From positions 1,984,001 through 2,048,000 of the forward strand of contig NZ_JBGKAC010000001.1 of NCBI RefSeq assembly GCF_041361465.1: a DNA stretch of 64,000 bases. Reading direction: 5' to 3'. Numbering within the stretch: the stretch's first letter is position 1; every line of letters starts with the position of its first letter. This stretch comes from Halobaculum sp. MBLA0143. GTDB taxonomy: Archaea > Halobacteriota > Halobacteria > Halobacteriales > Haloferacaceae. This document shows positions 1 to 7,499 of the stretch, one piece after another. A program made the translations under genes and the position numbers. The notes under the pieces were generated by a model, which ran no database searches, was not told the DNA's origin, and worked only from the letters and a program-made list of their open reading frames with translations.

Positions 1-1010
1 CCGAGGTGGAGGCGGAGGCGGAAGCCGAAGCCGAGGCGGAAGCCGAGACCACGGAGGAGCCGACGACAGAGGAGTCCGCCGAGCCCGACGACGGCGACGA
101 CAGCGACGACGACGGACCGGGGCGACTGAAGCGTGCCGCCGCGTTCGCCACCGGGCGGGTTATTATCGAGGAGGGTGACTTAGAGGACCAGCTGTGGGAC
201 CTGGAGATGGCCCTGTTGGACTCCGACGTGGAGATGAGTGTCGCCGAGGAAATGTTGGAGTCGATCAGAGAGAGTCTGATCGGCGAGACCCGCGCACAGG
301 TGGAGACGACCGAGGAGCTCGTGACGGAGGCGCTCCACGACGCCCTGTTGGACGTGATTGCGGTCGGACAGTTCGACTTCGAGCGCCGGGTTCGAGAGGC
401 GGACAAGCCGGTCACCATCGTGTTCACCGGCATCAACGGGGTCGGGAAGACGACGACCATCGCCAAGCTGTCGCGGTACTTCGAGGAACGCGGGCTGTCG
501 ACGGTGATGGCCAACGGTGACACCTACCGTGCCGGCGCCAACGAGCAGATCACGGAACACGCGGAGACGCTGGGGACGGAGATCATCACCCACGAGCAGG
601 GCGGTGACCCGGCGGCCGTGATCTACGACGCCGTGGAGTACGCCGAGGCGAACGACGTGGACGTAGTCTTGGGCGACACCGCCGGGCGGCTCCACACCTC
701 CGAGGACCTGATGGAGCAGTTGTCGAAGATCGACCGGGTCGTCGGCCCGGACATGACGTTGTTCGTCGACGAGGCGGTCGCCGGCCAGGACGCCGTCGAG
801 CGTGCTCGAGAGTTCGACGACGCGGCGGCGATCGACGGCGCGGTTCTGACGAAGGCGGACGCCGACTCCTCGGGCGGCGCCGCCATCTCCGTCGCGTACG
901 TCACCGGGAAGCCGATCCTGTTCCTCGGTGTCGGTCAGGGGTACGACGATCTAGAGCGGTTCGAACCGGAGGAGCTCGTCGACGCGCTGCTGGGAGACGG
1001 AGAGGACTGA
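1..1010 (+). CDS. ftsY: FtsY, signal recognition particle receptor (5' partial)
   Basis: SRP receptor GTPase, which docks ribosome-SRP complexes at the membrane and pairs with SRP54 (encoded here at 5472). The reading frame is open to the left edge, so the N-terminus is missing; the GTG at 6 is probably internal. The visible protein starts with an acidic Glu/Ala-rich tract, usual for haloarchaeal FtsY, then the helical N domain, then the G domain with P-loop GINGVGKTTT (about residue 143 counted from 6), DTAGR (about 225), TKAD (about 281) and a closing GVGQGYDDLERF motif. The next gene lies 61 bases downstream on the same strand. Confidence 0.96.
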   Translation, partial: EVEAEAEAEAEAEAETTEEPTTEESAEPDDGDDSDDDGPGRLKRAAAFATGRVIIEEGDLEDQLWDLEMALLDSDVEMSVAEEMLESIRESLIGETRAQVETTEELVTEALHDALLDVIAVGQFDFERRVREADKPVTIVFTGINGVGKTTTIAKLSRYFEERGLSTVMANGDTYRAGANEQITEHAETLGTEIITHEQGGDPAAVIYDAVEYAEANDVDVVLGDTAGRLHTSEDLMEQLSKIDRVVGPDMTLFVDEAVAGQDAVERAREFDDAAAIDGAVLTKADADSSGGAAISVAYVTGKPILFLGVGQGYDDLERFEPEELVDALLGDGED

Positions 1011-1071
1011 CACACACGAGCGCCGAGGCGGAACCGACACCGACACCTTCTCGCGGGCCCGACGGCCGGGC

Positions 1072-2115
1072 GTGACAGTCGTCGCACAGACGCCGGTCGA
1101 CGCGCTCGTGGCCGCGGCAATCGCCGCCGTCCGGACCCTCGCGGCCGTCGACTACGCGACCGTGCTGCCGCGGGCTGGCGAACGGGTCGTCCGGATCTCC
1201 GTCCTGATCTCCGTCGGGGTGTTCCTGGCCAACCTCGCCGTCTCCTTCGGCGCGGTCGAACGGATCGCCGGCGTGTCGCGGTTCCTCACCGGTCCCGCGA
1301 ACCTCCCGGACGAGGTAGGGACGGCGATCCTGACCACGGCGGCGTCGACGACGGCCGGCTACGGTATGCTGGCGGACTTCCGGGAGTCCGGCCGGCTGTC
1401 CGACCGCGCGACGCTCGTGGCCGTGACGATCAACACGTTCTTCGGGTTCACACAGCACATTTTCACCTTCTACGCACCGGTGATTGTCCCGATCCTCGGT
1501 CGGGAGACCGGACTCCTGTACGTCGGCACCCGCGGCGCGATCGCGCTGGGGATCACCCTCACGGGCGTCGTCGCCGGCGCGGTGCTCCTGACCGACCGGG
1601 ACGTAGACGAGACGGTGACGGTAGAGACGGACGCGACCGAGACCGCGGCAGACGGGGGCAGCGAGGGGGGACCGCGGGCGGCCGTCGCGGAGGCGTGGTC
1701 GTCGACGGCCGGGAAGCTCCGCAGCATCGTCCCACGGCTAGCGGCCGTCTACCTCCTCGTGTCCGTGCTCGCGGCCGCGGAGGCGTTCCGGTCGCTGTCG
1801 GCCGCCGCCGGGCCGTTGGCGGAGGTCGCCGGACTCCCGGCCGCGGCCGTCCCCGTGATCGTCGTGTTCGCGTTCGACACCACCGCCGGCGCCGCGACGG
1901 TCGCCCCGCTGATCGGCGGGACGCTGACGGTCGACCAGGCCGTCGTGACGATGTTGCTCGGCGGGATCGTCACGTTCGCCGTGTCGACGTTCAAGCGGTC
2001 GATCCCGTTCCAGTACGGGATCTGGGGGGCGTCGTTCGGCTCGAAGGTGATCGTCGTGAACACCGTGCTGAAGGTGGTGTTCATCTCCGGGGCTGTGGTC
2101 TGGTTCTTGATCTGA
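1072..2115 (+). CDS. Gate-domain (nucleoside-recognition-like) membrane protein
   Basis: Polytopic membrane protein of 347 residues with about eight hydrophobic segments and a charged Asp/Glu/Thr loop near residues 180-205. Glycine-rich repeated halves (for example TAILTTAASTTAGYGML in the first, FDTTAGAATVAPLIGGTL in the second) fit the nucleoside recognition/Gate family, whose substrates are mostly unproven. It starts at GTG 1072, 61 bases after ftsY, and may be co-transcribed with it. Family assignment is from memory of conserved haloarchaeal neighbours of ftsY; transport function is inference. Confidence 0.75.
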   Translation: MTVVAQTPVDALVAAAIAAVRTLAAVDYATVLPRAGERVVRISVLISVGVFLANLAVSFGAVERIAGVSRFLTGPANLPDEVGTAILTTAASTTAGYGMLADFRESGRLSDRATLVAVTINTFFGFTQHIFTFYAPVIVPILGRETGLLYVGTRGAIALGITLTGVVAGAVLLTDRDVDETVTVETDATETAADGGSEGGPRAAVAEAWSSTAGKLRSIVPRLAAVYLLVSVLAAAEAFRSLSAAAGPLAEVAGLPAAAVPVIVVFAFDTTAGAATVAPLIGGTLTVDQAVVTMLLGGIVTFAVSTFKRSIPFQYGIWGASFGSKVIVVNTVLKVVFISGAVVWFLI

Positions 2116-2213
2116 TTCGGCTGTCGGAGTCGTTCCGGTCGTCGTCGGGACGACACGCAGTCCGGAAGCCCGTCCGAACAGCACTGCACCACAGCCACAC
2201 CTCCCCCAGCCTC

Positions 2214-2233
2214 CTCGTTCGCTTCGCTCACGA
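2214..2233 (-). repeat. dispersed 20-base motif, copy 1
   Basis: On the minus strand this reads TCGTGAGCGAAGCGAACGAG. Near-identical copies lie at 23121-23140 and 55981-56000, all outside coding sequence. The function is unknown. Confidence 0.5.
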
Positions 2234-2305
2234 AGGCCTCGCGCGTTTCGCGCATCCCGACAGCCCTGTCGTCTCGCAGGATCGACCCTGACGACTCACT
2301 CTGTC

Positions 2306-2317
2306 GGCACATGTGCC
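2306..2317. promoter_or_regulatory. palindrome upstream of vapB (putative operator)
   Basis: GGCACATGTGCC is a perfect 12-base palindrome just upstream of a TATA-like box (CATGTATGG, 2322-2330), which itself lies about 27 bases before the GTG at 2354. This is the position expected for an autoregulatory VapB/VapBC operator. Binding is inferred. Confidence 0.5.
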
Positions 2318-2353
2318 ACAACATGTATGGCGTGGTCGGGACAACGGGCGGGT

Positions 2354-2617
2354 GTGACAACCGACGTATCCGTCGAGGAGACGAAGGTAAACGACAGTGG
2401 AATGGTGACGCTTCCCGCCGACGTTCGCCGTCGTCTCGACATCGGAGCCGGGGACAAACTACGGTGGACAGTGGACGACGAGGGAACGTTGGAGGTCGAA
2501 GTCGTCCACGAGCGGTACGGTGCGTTCGAGGACGCACAAACTGCGTCACTCGGTGACGACTCACTAGATTCGTACGACCGTGCCGGCTACGAACCCCCCT
2601 CTGGGGAGGAGGAGTGA
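2354..2617 (+). CDS. vapB: AbrB/MazE-type antitoxin (VapB)
   Basis: Small DNA-binding antitoxin of 87 residues. The swapped-hairpin AbrB core is visible as KVNDSGMVTLPADVRRRLDI followed by GDKLRWTVDDEGTLEVEVV, with an acidic C-terminal tail that would neutralise the toxin. GTG 2354 is preferred over ATG 2327 because a TATA-like box ends about 24 bases upstream, giving a leaderless mRNA; starting at 2327 would add nine residues before the domain. Its stop overlaps the toxin ATG by one base (TGATG at 2615-2619), so translation is coupled. A decayed second copy of its C-terminal half lies at 4365-4494. Confidence 0.88.
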   Translation: MTTDVSVEETKVNDSGMVTLPADVRRRLDIGAGDKLRWTVDDEGTLEVEVVHERYGAFEDAQTASLGDDSLDSYDRAGYEPPSGEEE

Positions 2618-3048
2618 TGCCGGCCGCGCTCGTCGACAGTAACGTCCTGATCGACTTCAGGAACGAGGATAGCCGTCGACACGACTCGGCGCGTCGGACC
2701 GTCGCTGGGATCGACTCCGGAGACCTCCCAACGGGACGAGTTGTCGACTACGTCGTCTTAGAGACACTGAATCTCCTCCATACGCGACATCGACCCGACC
2801 TCGCCGTCAACACGAGGAGACAGCTGTCCGAGTCTGCGGGGTTCGAGATCGTCCACACGACACAGAGCGACTTCACCAGGGCTGTGGACATCCACGAGAA
2901 GTACGAACAGCTGTCGTTCGGCGACGCCGCCATCGCGGCTCACGGGCAACGGAGCGGTTCCGAGTACCTGTACTCGTTCGACGACGACTTCGATCAGATC
3001 GACTGGGTGACGAGGCTGTCGTCCGCGCGCGACCCGTTCGAAACGTAG
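2617..3048 (+). CDS. vapC: PIN-domain toxin (VapC)
   Basis: Putative site-specific ribonuclease of a type II toxin-antitoxin pair, 143 residues. PIN-domain acidic residues are visible: Asp in LVDSNVLIDF (residue 6), a Glu in VVLETLNLL, Asp in LSFGDAAIAAH, and a closing SFDDDFDQI. The ATG at 2617 overlaps the vapB stop by one base and is preferred over the GTG at 2614. The reading frame is intact, unlike the second PIN toxin at 36833-37296. Targets of haloarchaeal VapCs are usually tRNA or rRNA, but nothing here specifies one. Confidence 0.9.
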   Translation: MPAALVDSNVLIDFRNEDSRRHDSARRTVAGIDSGDLPTGRVVDYVVLETLNLLHTRHRPDLAVNTRRQLSESAGFEIVHTTQSDFTRAVDIHEKYEQLSFGDAAIAAHGQRSGSEYLYSFDDDFDQIDWVTRLSSARDPFET

Positions 3049-3156
3049 TCTCCACCCGGGGACTGTCCCACTCGTCGCTCCGACGCGGTGGTACCGACGA
3101 CCGGGCCGTCGTGGGGATCAGGGAGTCCGAGACCTCCGACCGCCCGAACTGCGTTT

Positions 3157-4245
3157 TCACTCACTGTCGTCGTCGCCGGCGTTCGCTCCACTCTTCGCCT
3201 CGGGTTCCCCCCAGTCGAGGTCACGAGACTGGTCGGTCTCCCGGAGGACGAACGGCCCGATAGAGAGCGTGCGCTTCGTCACGGTGACGATACGGAGGAT
3301 GTACGACAGGAGGAACGCGAACGGGAGCAGGGAGACGGCCACACCCGCACTCACCACCACGACGGGCGTACGCACGCCGAACACGGTGCCCGGGAACAGA
3401 GTCGGATCGAGGTAGACGATGCCCGCGACCGCCGTGAGGAGCGCCGGGATGGACGCGTACAGCATCGTCCGGGAGAGGTCGATGAGCGTCCACTGGAAGT
3501 ACAGCGTCTTGAAGTGCTCGCGCGCCGGGCCGAACAGTTCGAGCGCGTGGACGAGCTCGTCGAGCGCGTGGTGTGCCTCCTCGGTGAGCACGTCCTCGTT
3601 TTCCGCGCGGATGCGGCGTGCCACGTACAGCTTCCACGAGTAGTTGTAGTTCAGTGCGGAGAACACCACGTCGAACTCGCCGAACTGGGAGCCCTCGAGG
3701 CTGCCCTGGACGGCGTCCGCGTTCCGTTTCACGTTCTCCGTGAACGCGGCCACCTGGTCGTTCAACTCGTCGTCGTCGACGTCCGCGATGGCGTCCTGGA
3801 GGGCAGTAGAGTGGCGCTCCGTGAGTTTCACGAGCGACCGGAGGAACGCCGACGGCTGTGCGGGACTCACGCTCTCCTCGATGGCGCTCTCGACGTCTCT
3901 CCGGAACGCCATCGCCCCTTCCATCCGCTCGCGCTGGTCCCCGACCGGCCCCTGTTCCTGGGAGAGCACGAGCTGACTGAGCGTGAGTACGAGCGTGACA
4001 GCCGTGATGATGGACGTGAGCAGCCCCTGGAACAACGTCTCGACGGGGTCCTGCTGGCCGAACAACGGTGGTGTCCCGACCGGGCGGAGCTGTCCGACGA
4101 CGACGAGCGCGAGGAACACACTGCCCGCGATGCCGGCGGCGACTAGCCACCGGTTCGCGTTCGACAGGAGCCAGAACTTCCGGCTGCTCTCCGGCACGCG
4201 CTCCCGCATCGTGTCGCTCGGGCGACTTCCCTCACTGTCGGTCAC
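3157..4245 (-). CDS. conserved haloarchaeal membrane protein, four TM segments
   Basis: Unidentified protein of 362 residues starting at GTG 4245, with an alternative ATG at 4209. Two hydrophobic segments lie near the N-terminus (WLVAAGIAGSVFLALVVV and LLTSIITAVTLVLTLSQLVL), followed by about 150 mostly helical charged residues, then two C-terminal segments and an acidic tail. The layout suggests a membrane-anchored helical bundle with a soluble middle region; no catalytic motif is visible. An AT-rich stretch at 4250-4290 would hold its promoter. It converges on vapC and may be the youngest insertion between ftsY and srp54. The open frame extends far upstream to 5373, but that part is antisense to the hydrolase and is not coding. 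Confidence 0.75.
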   Translation of the reverse strand: MTDSEGSRPSDTMRERVPESSRKFWLLSNANRWLVAAGIAGSVFLALVVVGQLRPVGTPPLFGQQDPVETLFQGLLTSIITAVTLVLTLSQLVLSQEQGPVGDQRERMEGAMAFRRDVESAIEESVSPAQPSAFLRSLVKLTERHSTALQDAIADVDDDELNDQVAAFTENVKRNADAVQGSLEGSQFGEFDVVFSALNYNYSWKLYVARRIRAENEDVLTEEAHHALDELVHALELFGPAREHFKTLYFQWTLIDLSRTMLYASIPALLTAVAGIVYLDPTLFPGTVFGVRTPVVVVSAGVAVSLLPFAFLLSYILRIVTVTKRTLSIGPFVLRETDQSRDLDWGEPEAKSGANAGDDDSE

Positions 4246-4364
4246 ACAAGCCGTATTCCACTCAAAATTGAAAACAGTTGATGATACTATAGAAGAGCCG
4301 TCACGCCGTGGTCGTCTGCTGGAGCCGTCTCGCCCCCCGTCGGAACCACACGGGGGCAGGGGCG

Positions 4365-4494
4365 AGCCGCGGTGGACGGTGGACGACGAGGGAACGCTGG
4401 AGGTGGAGGTCGTCCGCGAGCGGGACGGTGTCCGGGTGCGCCCGGGGCGCCTCACTCGGTGACGATTCAACGATTTCGTCGGAGTCTGTGCCGT
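4365..4494 (+). pseudogene. decayed second copy of the vapB C-terminal half
   Basis: The DNA from 4370 onward closely matches the intact vapB from 2462 (CGGTGGAC.GTGGACGACGA and so on). It first encodes RWTVDDEGTLEVEVVRERDG, as in vapB; after a frame change the next frame encodes ASLGDDS, again as in vapB (TASLGDDS). The N-terminal AbrB half is absent, there is no start codon in frame and no toxin follows. The remnant runs to the first codon of the broken hydrolase gene. This is a partial duplication or a relic of a second TA pair. Confidence 0.75.
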
Positions 4495-5412
4495 GAGACG
4501 GACGCTCCCGAAGTCGATCGAGTCGGTCGACGTGACAGACGAAATCGAACGGATCACGGTCTCCGGCCGGTCGTTCCCAGTCGTCGACCACGGGTCGGGG
4601 GCGGTGGTGGTGTTGCTCCACGGGTTCCCGGACACCCGCAGACTGTGGCGGTACCAGGTGCCGGCACTCGCGGACGCCGGATTCCGCGTGCTCGCGCCGG
4701 ACCTGCGCGGGTTCGGTGACGCTCCGAACCCGAAGCCGTCGCGGTGTACGAACTCCAGACGGTCGTCGAGGAGGACGTGGTCGGACTGCTGGACGCGGTC
4801 GACGTCGAGACGGCTCACGTCGTCGGTCACGACTGGGGCGCACAGGTCGGGTGGACCGCGGCGGCGACACCGCCGGAGCGTGTCTCGTCGTTGACGGCAC
4901 TCACGGCCGGGGTGTTGGGCAACTCCGGGTTCGCGTCGGCGACACAGCGCCGGGCGCCGTGGCACCTCGACTACTTCCAGTTCGAGGCCGCAGAACACGA
5001 GCTCCGGGCGGACGACTGGGCGTTGTTCCGCGACTGGTGTGCGGGCGGTGACGACGTGGACCGGTACGTCGACCGGCTCTCGGAGCCGGGGGCACTGACG
5101 GCCGCACTCGGCTGGTACCGGGCGAACGCGAAGCCCGTGCCGCCGGCAGACGCGCCGCCGGCCCCACCGGACGTGACCTGCCCGGTGATGGGCGTGTTGG
5201 CGGAAGACGACGCGTACCTCCTCGAACCGCAGCTCCGCAACTCGACGGAGACGATCGATCTCACGGAGGGGTCGTGGCGCTACGAGACGGTCGCCGACGC
5301 GAGCCACTGGCTCACCGTCGACGAGCCACGGGCGACGACACGGCTGTTGGTCGACTTCTTGACCGACCGGCACGACGGCGACTCACCCGGGAGAGCGTCG
5401 CCGACTTGGTGA
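4493..5412 (+). pseudogene. alpha/beta hydrolase (epoxide hydrolase-like), frameshifted
   Basis: Two overlapping frames together encode one alpha/beta hydrolase of about 306 residues. The first (from GTG 4493 or GTG 4532) holds VVVLLHGFPDTRRLWRYQ (oxyanion HGFP motif) and VLAPDLRGFGDAPNPKP. The second, one frame back, resumes as VAVYELQTVVEEDVVGLL, then nucleophile elbow VVGHDWGAQVGW with catalytic Asp, and ends with a C-terminal [10 protein letters not shown] carrying the expected His. The switch lies at about 4730-4745. The total length of 920 bases is one short of a multiple of three, so a single missing base explains the break. This is either true decay or a sequence error. Substrate unknown. 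Confidence 0.85.
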
Positions 5413-5437
5413 GACGGCAGAGACACACGACGAACAA

Positions 5438-5447
5438 GGTTTTAGCG
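5438..5447 (+). promoter_or_regulatory. TATA-like box for srp54
   Basis: GGTTTTAGCG is centred about 30 bases before the srp54 ATG, matching the archaeal promoter position for a nearly leaderless transcript. Confidence 0.5.
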
Positions 5448-5471
5448 CCCCCCACACCTACTCCCGAGCAA

Positions 5472-6869
5472 ATGGTACTCGACAATCTCGGCAGTTCCCT
5501 CCGGGACAGCCTCGACGACCTCCGGGGCCAGTCCCGAATCGACGAGGCGGACGTGGAGAACGTCGTCCGGGAGATCCAACGGTCGCTGCTGTCGGCGGAC
5601 GTGGAGACCGGACTCGTCATGCAGCTGTCGGACGACATCGAACAGCGCGCGTTAGACGAGGAGCCGCCCGGCGGCACGACCGCCCGCGATCACGTCCTCC
5701 GGATCGTCTACGAGGAGTTGGTCGACCTGGTCGGCGACTCGACCGAGCTCCCGCTGGAAGAACAGACGATCATGCTCGCCGGGCTCCAGGGCTCCGGGAA
5801 GACGACCACCTCGGCGAAGATGGCGTGGTGGTTCTCGAAGAAGGGGCTCCGGCCCGCCGTGATCCAGACGGACACGTTCCGACCGGGCGCGTTCGACCAA
5901 GCCCGCGAGATGGCCGAGCGCGCGGAAGTGGAGTTCTACGGCGATCCGGACTGTGACGATCCGGTCCAGATCGCCCGCGAGGGACTGGAGGAGACGGCCG
6001 ACGCCGACGTCCACATCGTGGACACGGCCGGGCGGCACGCGCTCGAAGACGACCTGATCGCCGAGATCGAGGAGATCGACGACGTCGTCGAGCCGGACCG
6101 CTCGTTGCTCGTGTTGGACGCCGCCATCGGTCAGGGGGCGAAGGATCAGGCCCGCGAGTTCGAGCGCGCCATCGGTATCGACGGCGTCGCCATCACGAAG
6201 CTGGACGGCACCGCGAAGGGTGGCGGGGCGCTGACGGCCGTCAACGAGACGGACTCGTCGATCGCGTTCCTGGGCTCGGGCGAGACCGTCCAGGACATCG
6301 AGCGGTTCGAAGCCAGTGGCTTCATCTCCCGGCTGCTCGGGATGGGTGACCTCCAACAGCTCGCCGAGCGGGTGGAACGCGCGATGGAGGAGACCCAAGA
6401 GGAGGAAGACGACTGGGACCCCGAGGACATGATGGAAGGGGAGTTCACCCTCGTCGACATGCGCAACCAGATGAAGGCGATGGACCGGATGGGCCCGCTC
6501 GACCAGGTGATGGACATGATCCCCGGTCTCGGCGGCGGGATGATGGATCAACTCCCGGACGACGCGATGGACGTGACTCAGGATCGGATGCGGGAGTTCG
6601 AGGTCGTGATGGACTCCATGACCGACGAGGAGATGCTCGACCCGAACGTCATCGGTCAGCGACGGAAGGAACGCATCGCCCACGGCTCCGGCGTCGAGGT
6701 CGAACGCATCGAGGAGCTACTCGAACAGTTCCGGATGATGAAGCGCACGATGGAGCAGTTCCAGGGGATGGGCGACGGCGACATGCAACGGATGATGCAG
6801 AAGATGCAGCAGGGCGGCGGCGGCGGTGGCGGCGGGGGCATGGGCGGAATGGGGCCGTTCGGGGACTAG
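5472..6869 (+). CDS. srp54: SRP54, signal recognition particle GTPase
   Basis: Ribonucleoprotein GTPase that binds signal sequences and the SRP RNA and docks on FtsY; 465 residues. The N domain begins at ATG 5472 ([17 protein letters not shown]). The G domain shows [20 protein letters not shown] (about residue 102), [13 protein letters not shown] (about 183) and [13 protein letters not shown] (about 243). The M domain, from about residue 300, is rich in methionine ([19 protein letters not shown]) and ends in a Gly/Met-rich tail. The longer open frame from 5274 only overlaps the hydrolase remnant. ftsY lies 4.5 kb upstream; an accessory patch sits between the two SRP genes. Confidence 0.98.
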   Translation: MVLDNLGSSLRDSLDDLRGQSRIDEADVENVVREIQRSLLSADVETGLVMQLSDDIEQRALDEEPPGGTTARDHVLRIVYEELVDLVGDSTELPLEEQTIMLAGLQGSGKTTTSAKMAWWFSKKGLRPAVIQTDTFRPGAFDQAREMAERAEVEFYGDPDCDDPVQIAREGLEETADADVHIVDTAGRHALEDDLIAEIEEIDDVVEPDRSLLVLDAAIGQGAKDQAREFERAIGIDGVAITKLDGTAKGGGALTAVNETDSSIAFLGSGETVQDIERFEASGFISRLLGMGDLQQLAERVERAMEETQEEEDDWDPEDMMEGEFTLVDMRNQMKAMDRMGPLDQVMDMIPGLGGGMMDQLPDDAMDVTQDRMREFEVVMDSMTDEEMLDPNVIGQRRKERIAHGSGVEVERIEELLEQFRMMKRTMEQFQGMGDGDMQRMMQKMQQGGGGGGGGGMGGMGPFGD

Positions 6870-6911
6870 TCCCCGATCACGACTCTGTGTGCAGGTGGGG
6901 TCGGACGGCTC

Positions 6912-7304
6912 GTGTGTCGTCAGTTCATCACTCTGCTCGAATACAATGCCGACCTGTACGGCTGTCACGTCGTACAAGTCGAAGCGGCAGGAACGACCAA
7001 AGAGTGTACGGCGTGTAGTGTGGAGACGGCGAAACCCATCTGGGTCAGGGAACACTCCTGCCCGGCGTGTGGGTTCGAGTGTGACCGTGATGCGAACGCG
7101 ACGATGAACGTCCTCAAGCGCGGCTTTTCTGAGTTAGGGCTGGGATGGCCCGAAGACACGCCCGTGGAGACTGTGACCGCTGTGGATACCGTTGAGTTTC
7201 AGCGAGTGTCTGCAAGTCACGTCGTGGAAACGGGAAGCCTCGGGGTCGTTCGGAAGACGAAGTCTTCCGTGATGACGAGAGACGAAGTCTCTCGAACCAC
7301 TTGA
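6912..7304 (+). pseudogene. TnpB (IS200/IS605 OrfB) C-terminal remnant
   Basis: Only the last ~130 residues of an IS605-type TnpB remain. The zinc ribbon (ECTACSVE ... HSCPACGFECDRDANA) carries CxxC pairs and the final RuvC Asp of the DRDAN motif; the family-typical tail SASHVVETGSLG follows. The N-terminal domain and the first RuvC acidic residues are absent, and the homology starts abruptly at CRQF about 45 bases after srp54. No TnpA is nearby. The end of the frame runs into the folded right-end sequence (7237-7313). The fragment cannot be an active RNA-guided nuclease. Confidence 0.85.
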
Positions 7305-7313
7305 CCCCGAGGC
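7237..7313 (+). mobile_element. IS605-type right end with nested hairpins (possible omegaRNA scaffold relic)
   Basis: An outer inverted repeat pairs GCCTCGGGGTC (7237-7247) with GACCCCGAGGC (7303-7313). Inside are two perfect hairpins with GAA loops: GGAAGAC/GTCTTCC (7252-7268) and CGAGAGAC/GTCTCTCG (7276-7294). Subterminal hairpins at the transposon right end, overlapping the tnpB 3' end, are typical of IS200/IS605 elements, where this region is also transcribed as the TnpB guide RNA (omegaRNA). Here it follows a truncated tnpB, so it is probably a relic. A transcription terminator is the alternative. Confidence 0.65.
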
Positions 7314-7453
7314 GATTCACACGCGATTCTCTCCCGAACGTACTGGACGACAACTACGCTACCTATCAGCTGTCTTCGTTCTCGATACTTTCCGATCGAT
7401 AAGGAAACAACTCGATACGAGTCTCTACAAACGCCTTCAGTTCGAGGTTCCAG

Positions 7454-7497
7454 AAAACTCTACGAAACACTGTTATAACAGGATTTCGTAGAGTTTT
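7454..7497. promoter_or_regulatory. nested palindromic operator over the TATA box
   Basis: A perfect 14-base inverted repeat (AAAACTCTACGAAA at 7454-7467, TTTCGTAGAGTTTT at 7484-7497) encloses a second perfect palindrome, CTGTTATAACAG (7470-7481), whose centre is a TATA box. That box lies about 25 bases before the GTG at 7500, so the transcript would be leaderless and the whole core promoter sits inside the palindrome. Autorepression by the winged-helix protein encoded immediately downstream is the simplest reading. Confidence 0.8.
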
Positions 7498-7499
7498 GC

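Noticed and set aside
4246-5373. Upstream extension of the minus-strand frame that ends at 3157 (738 residues in total)
   Set aside because: The extension is antisense to the hydrolase and contains Arg/Pro/Ser-rich low-complexity protein typical of GC-rich shadows; the gene starts near 4245.
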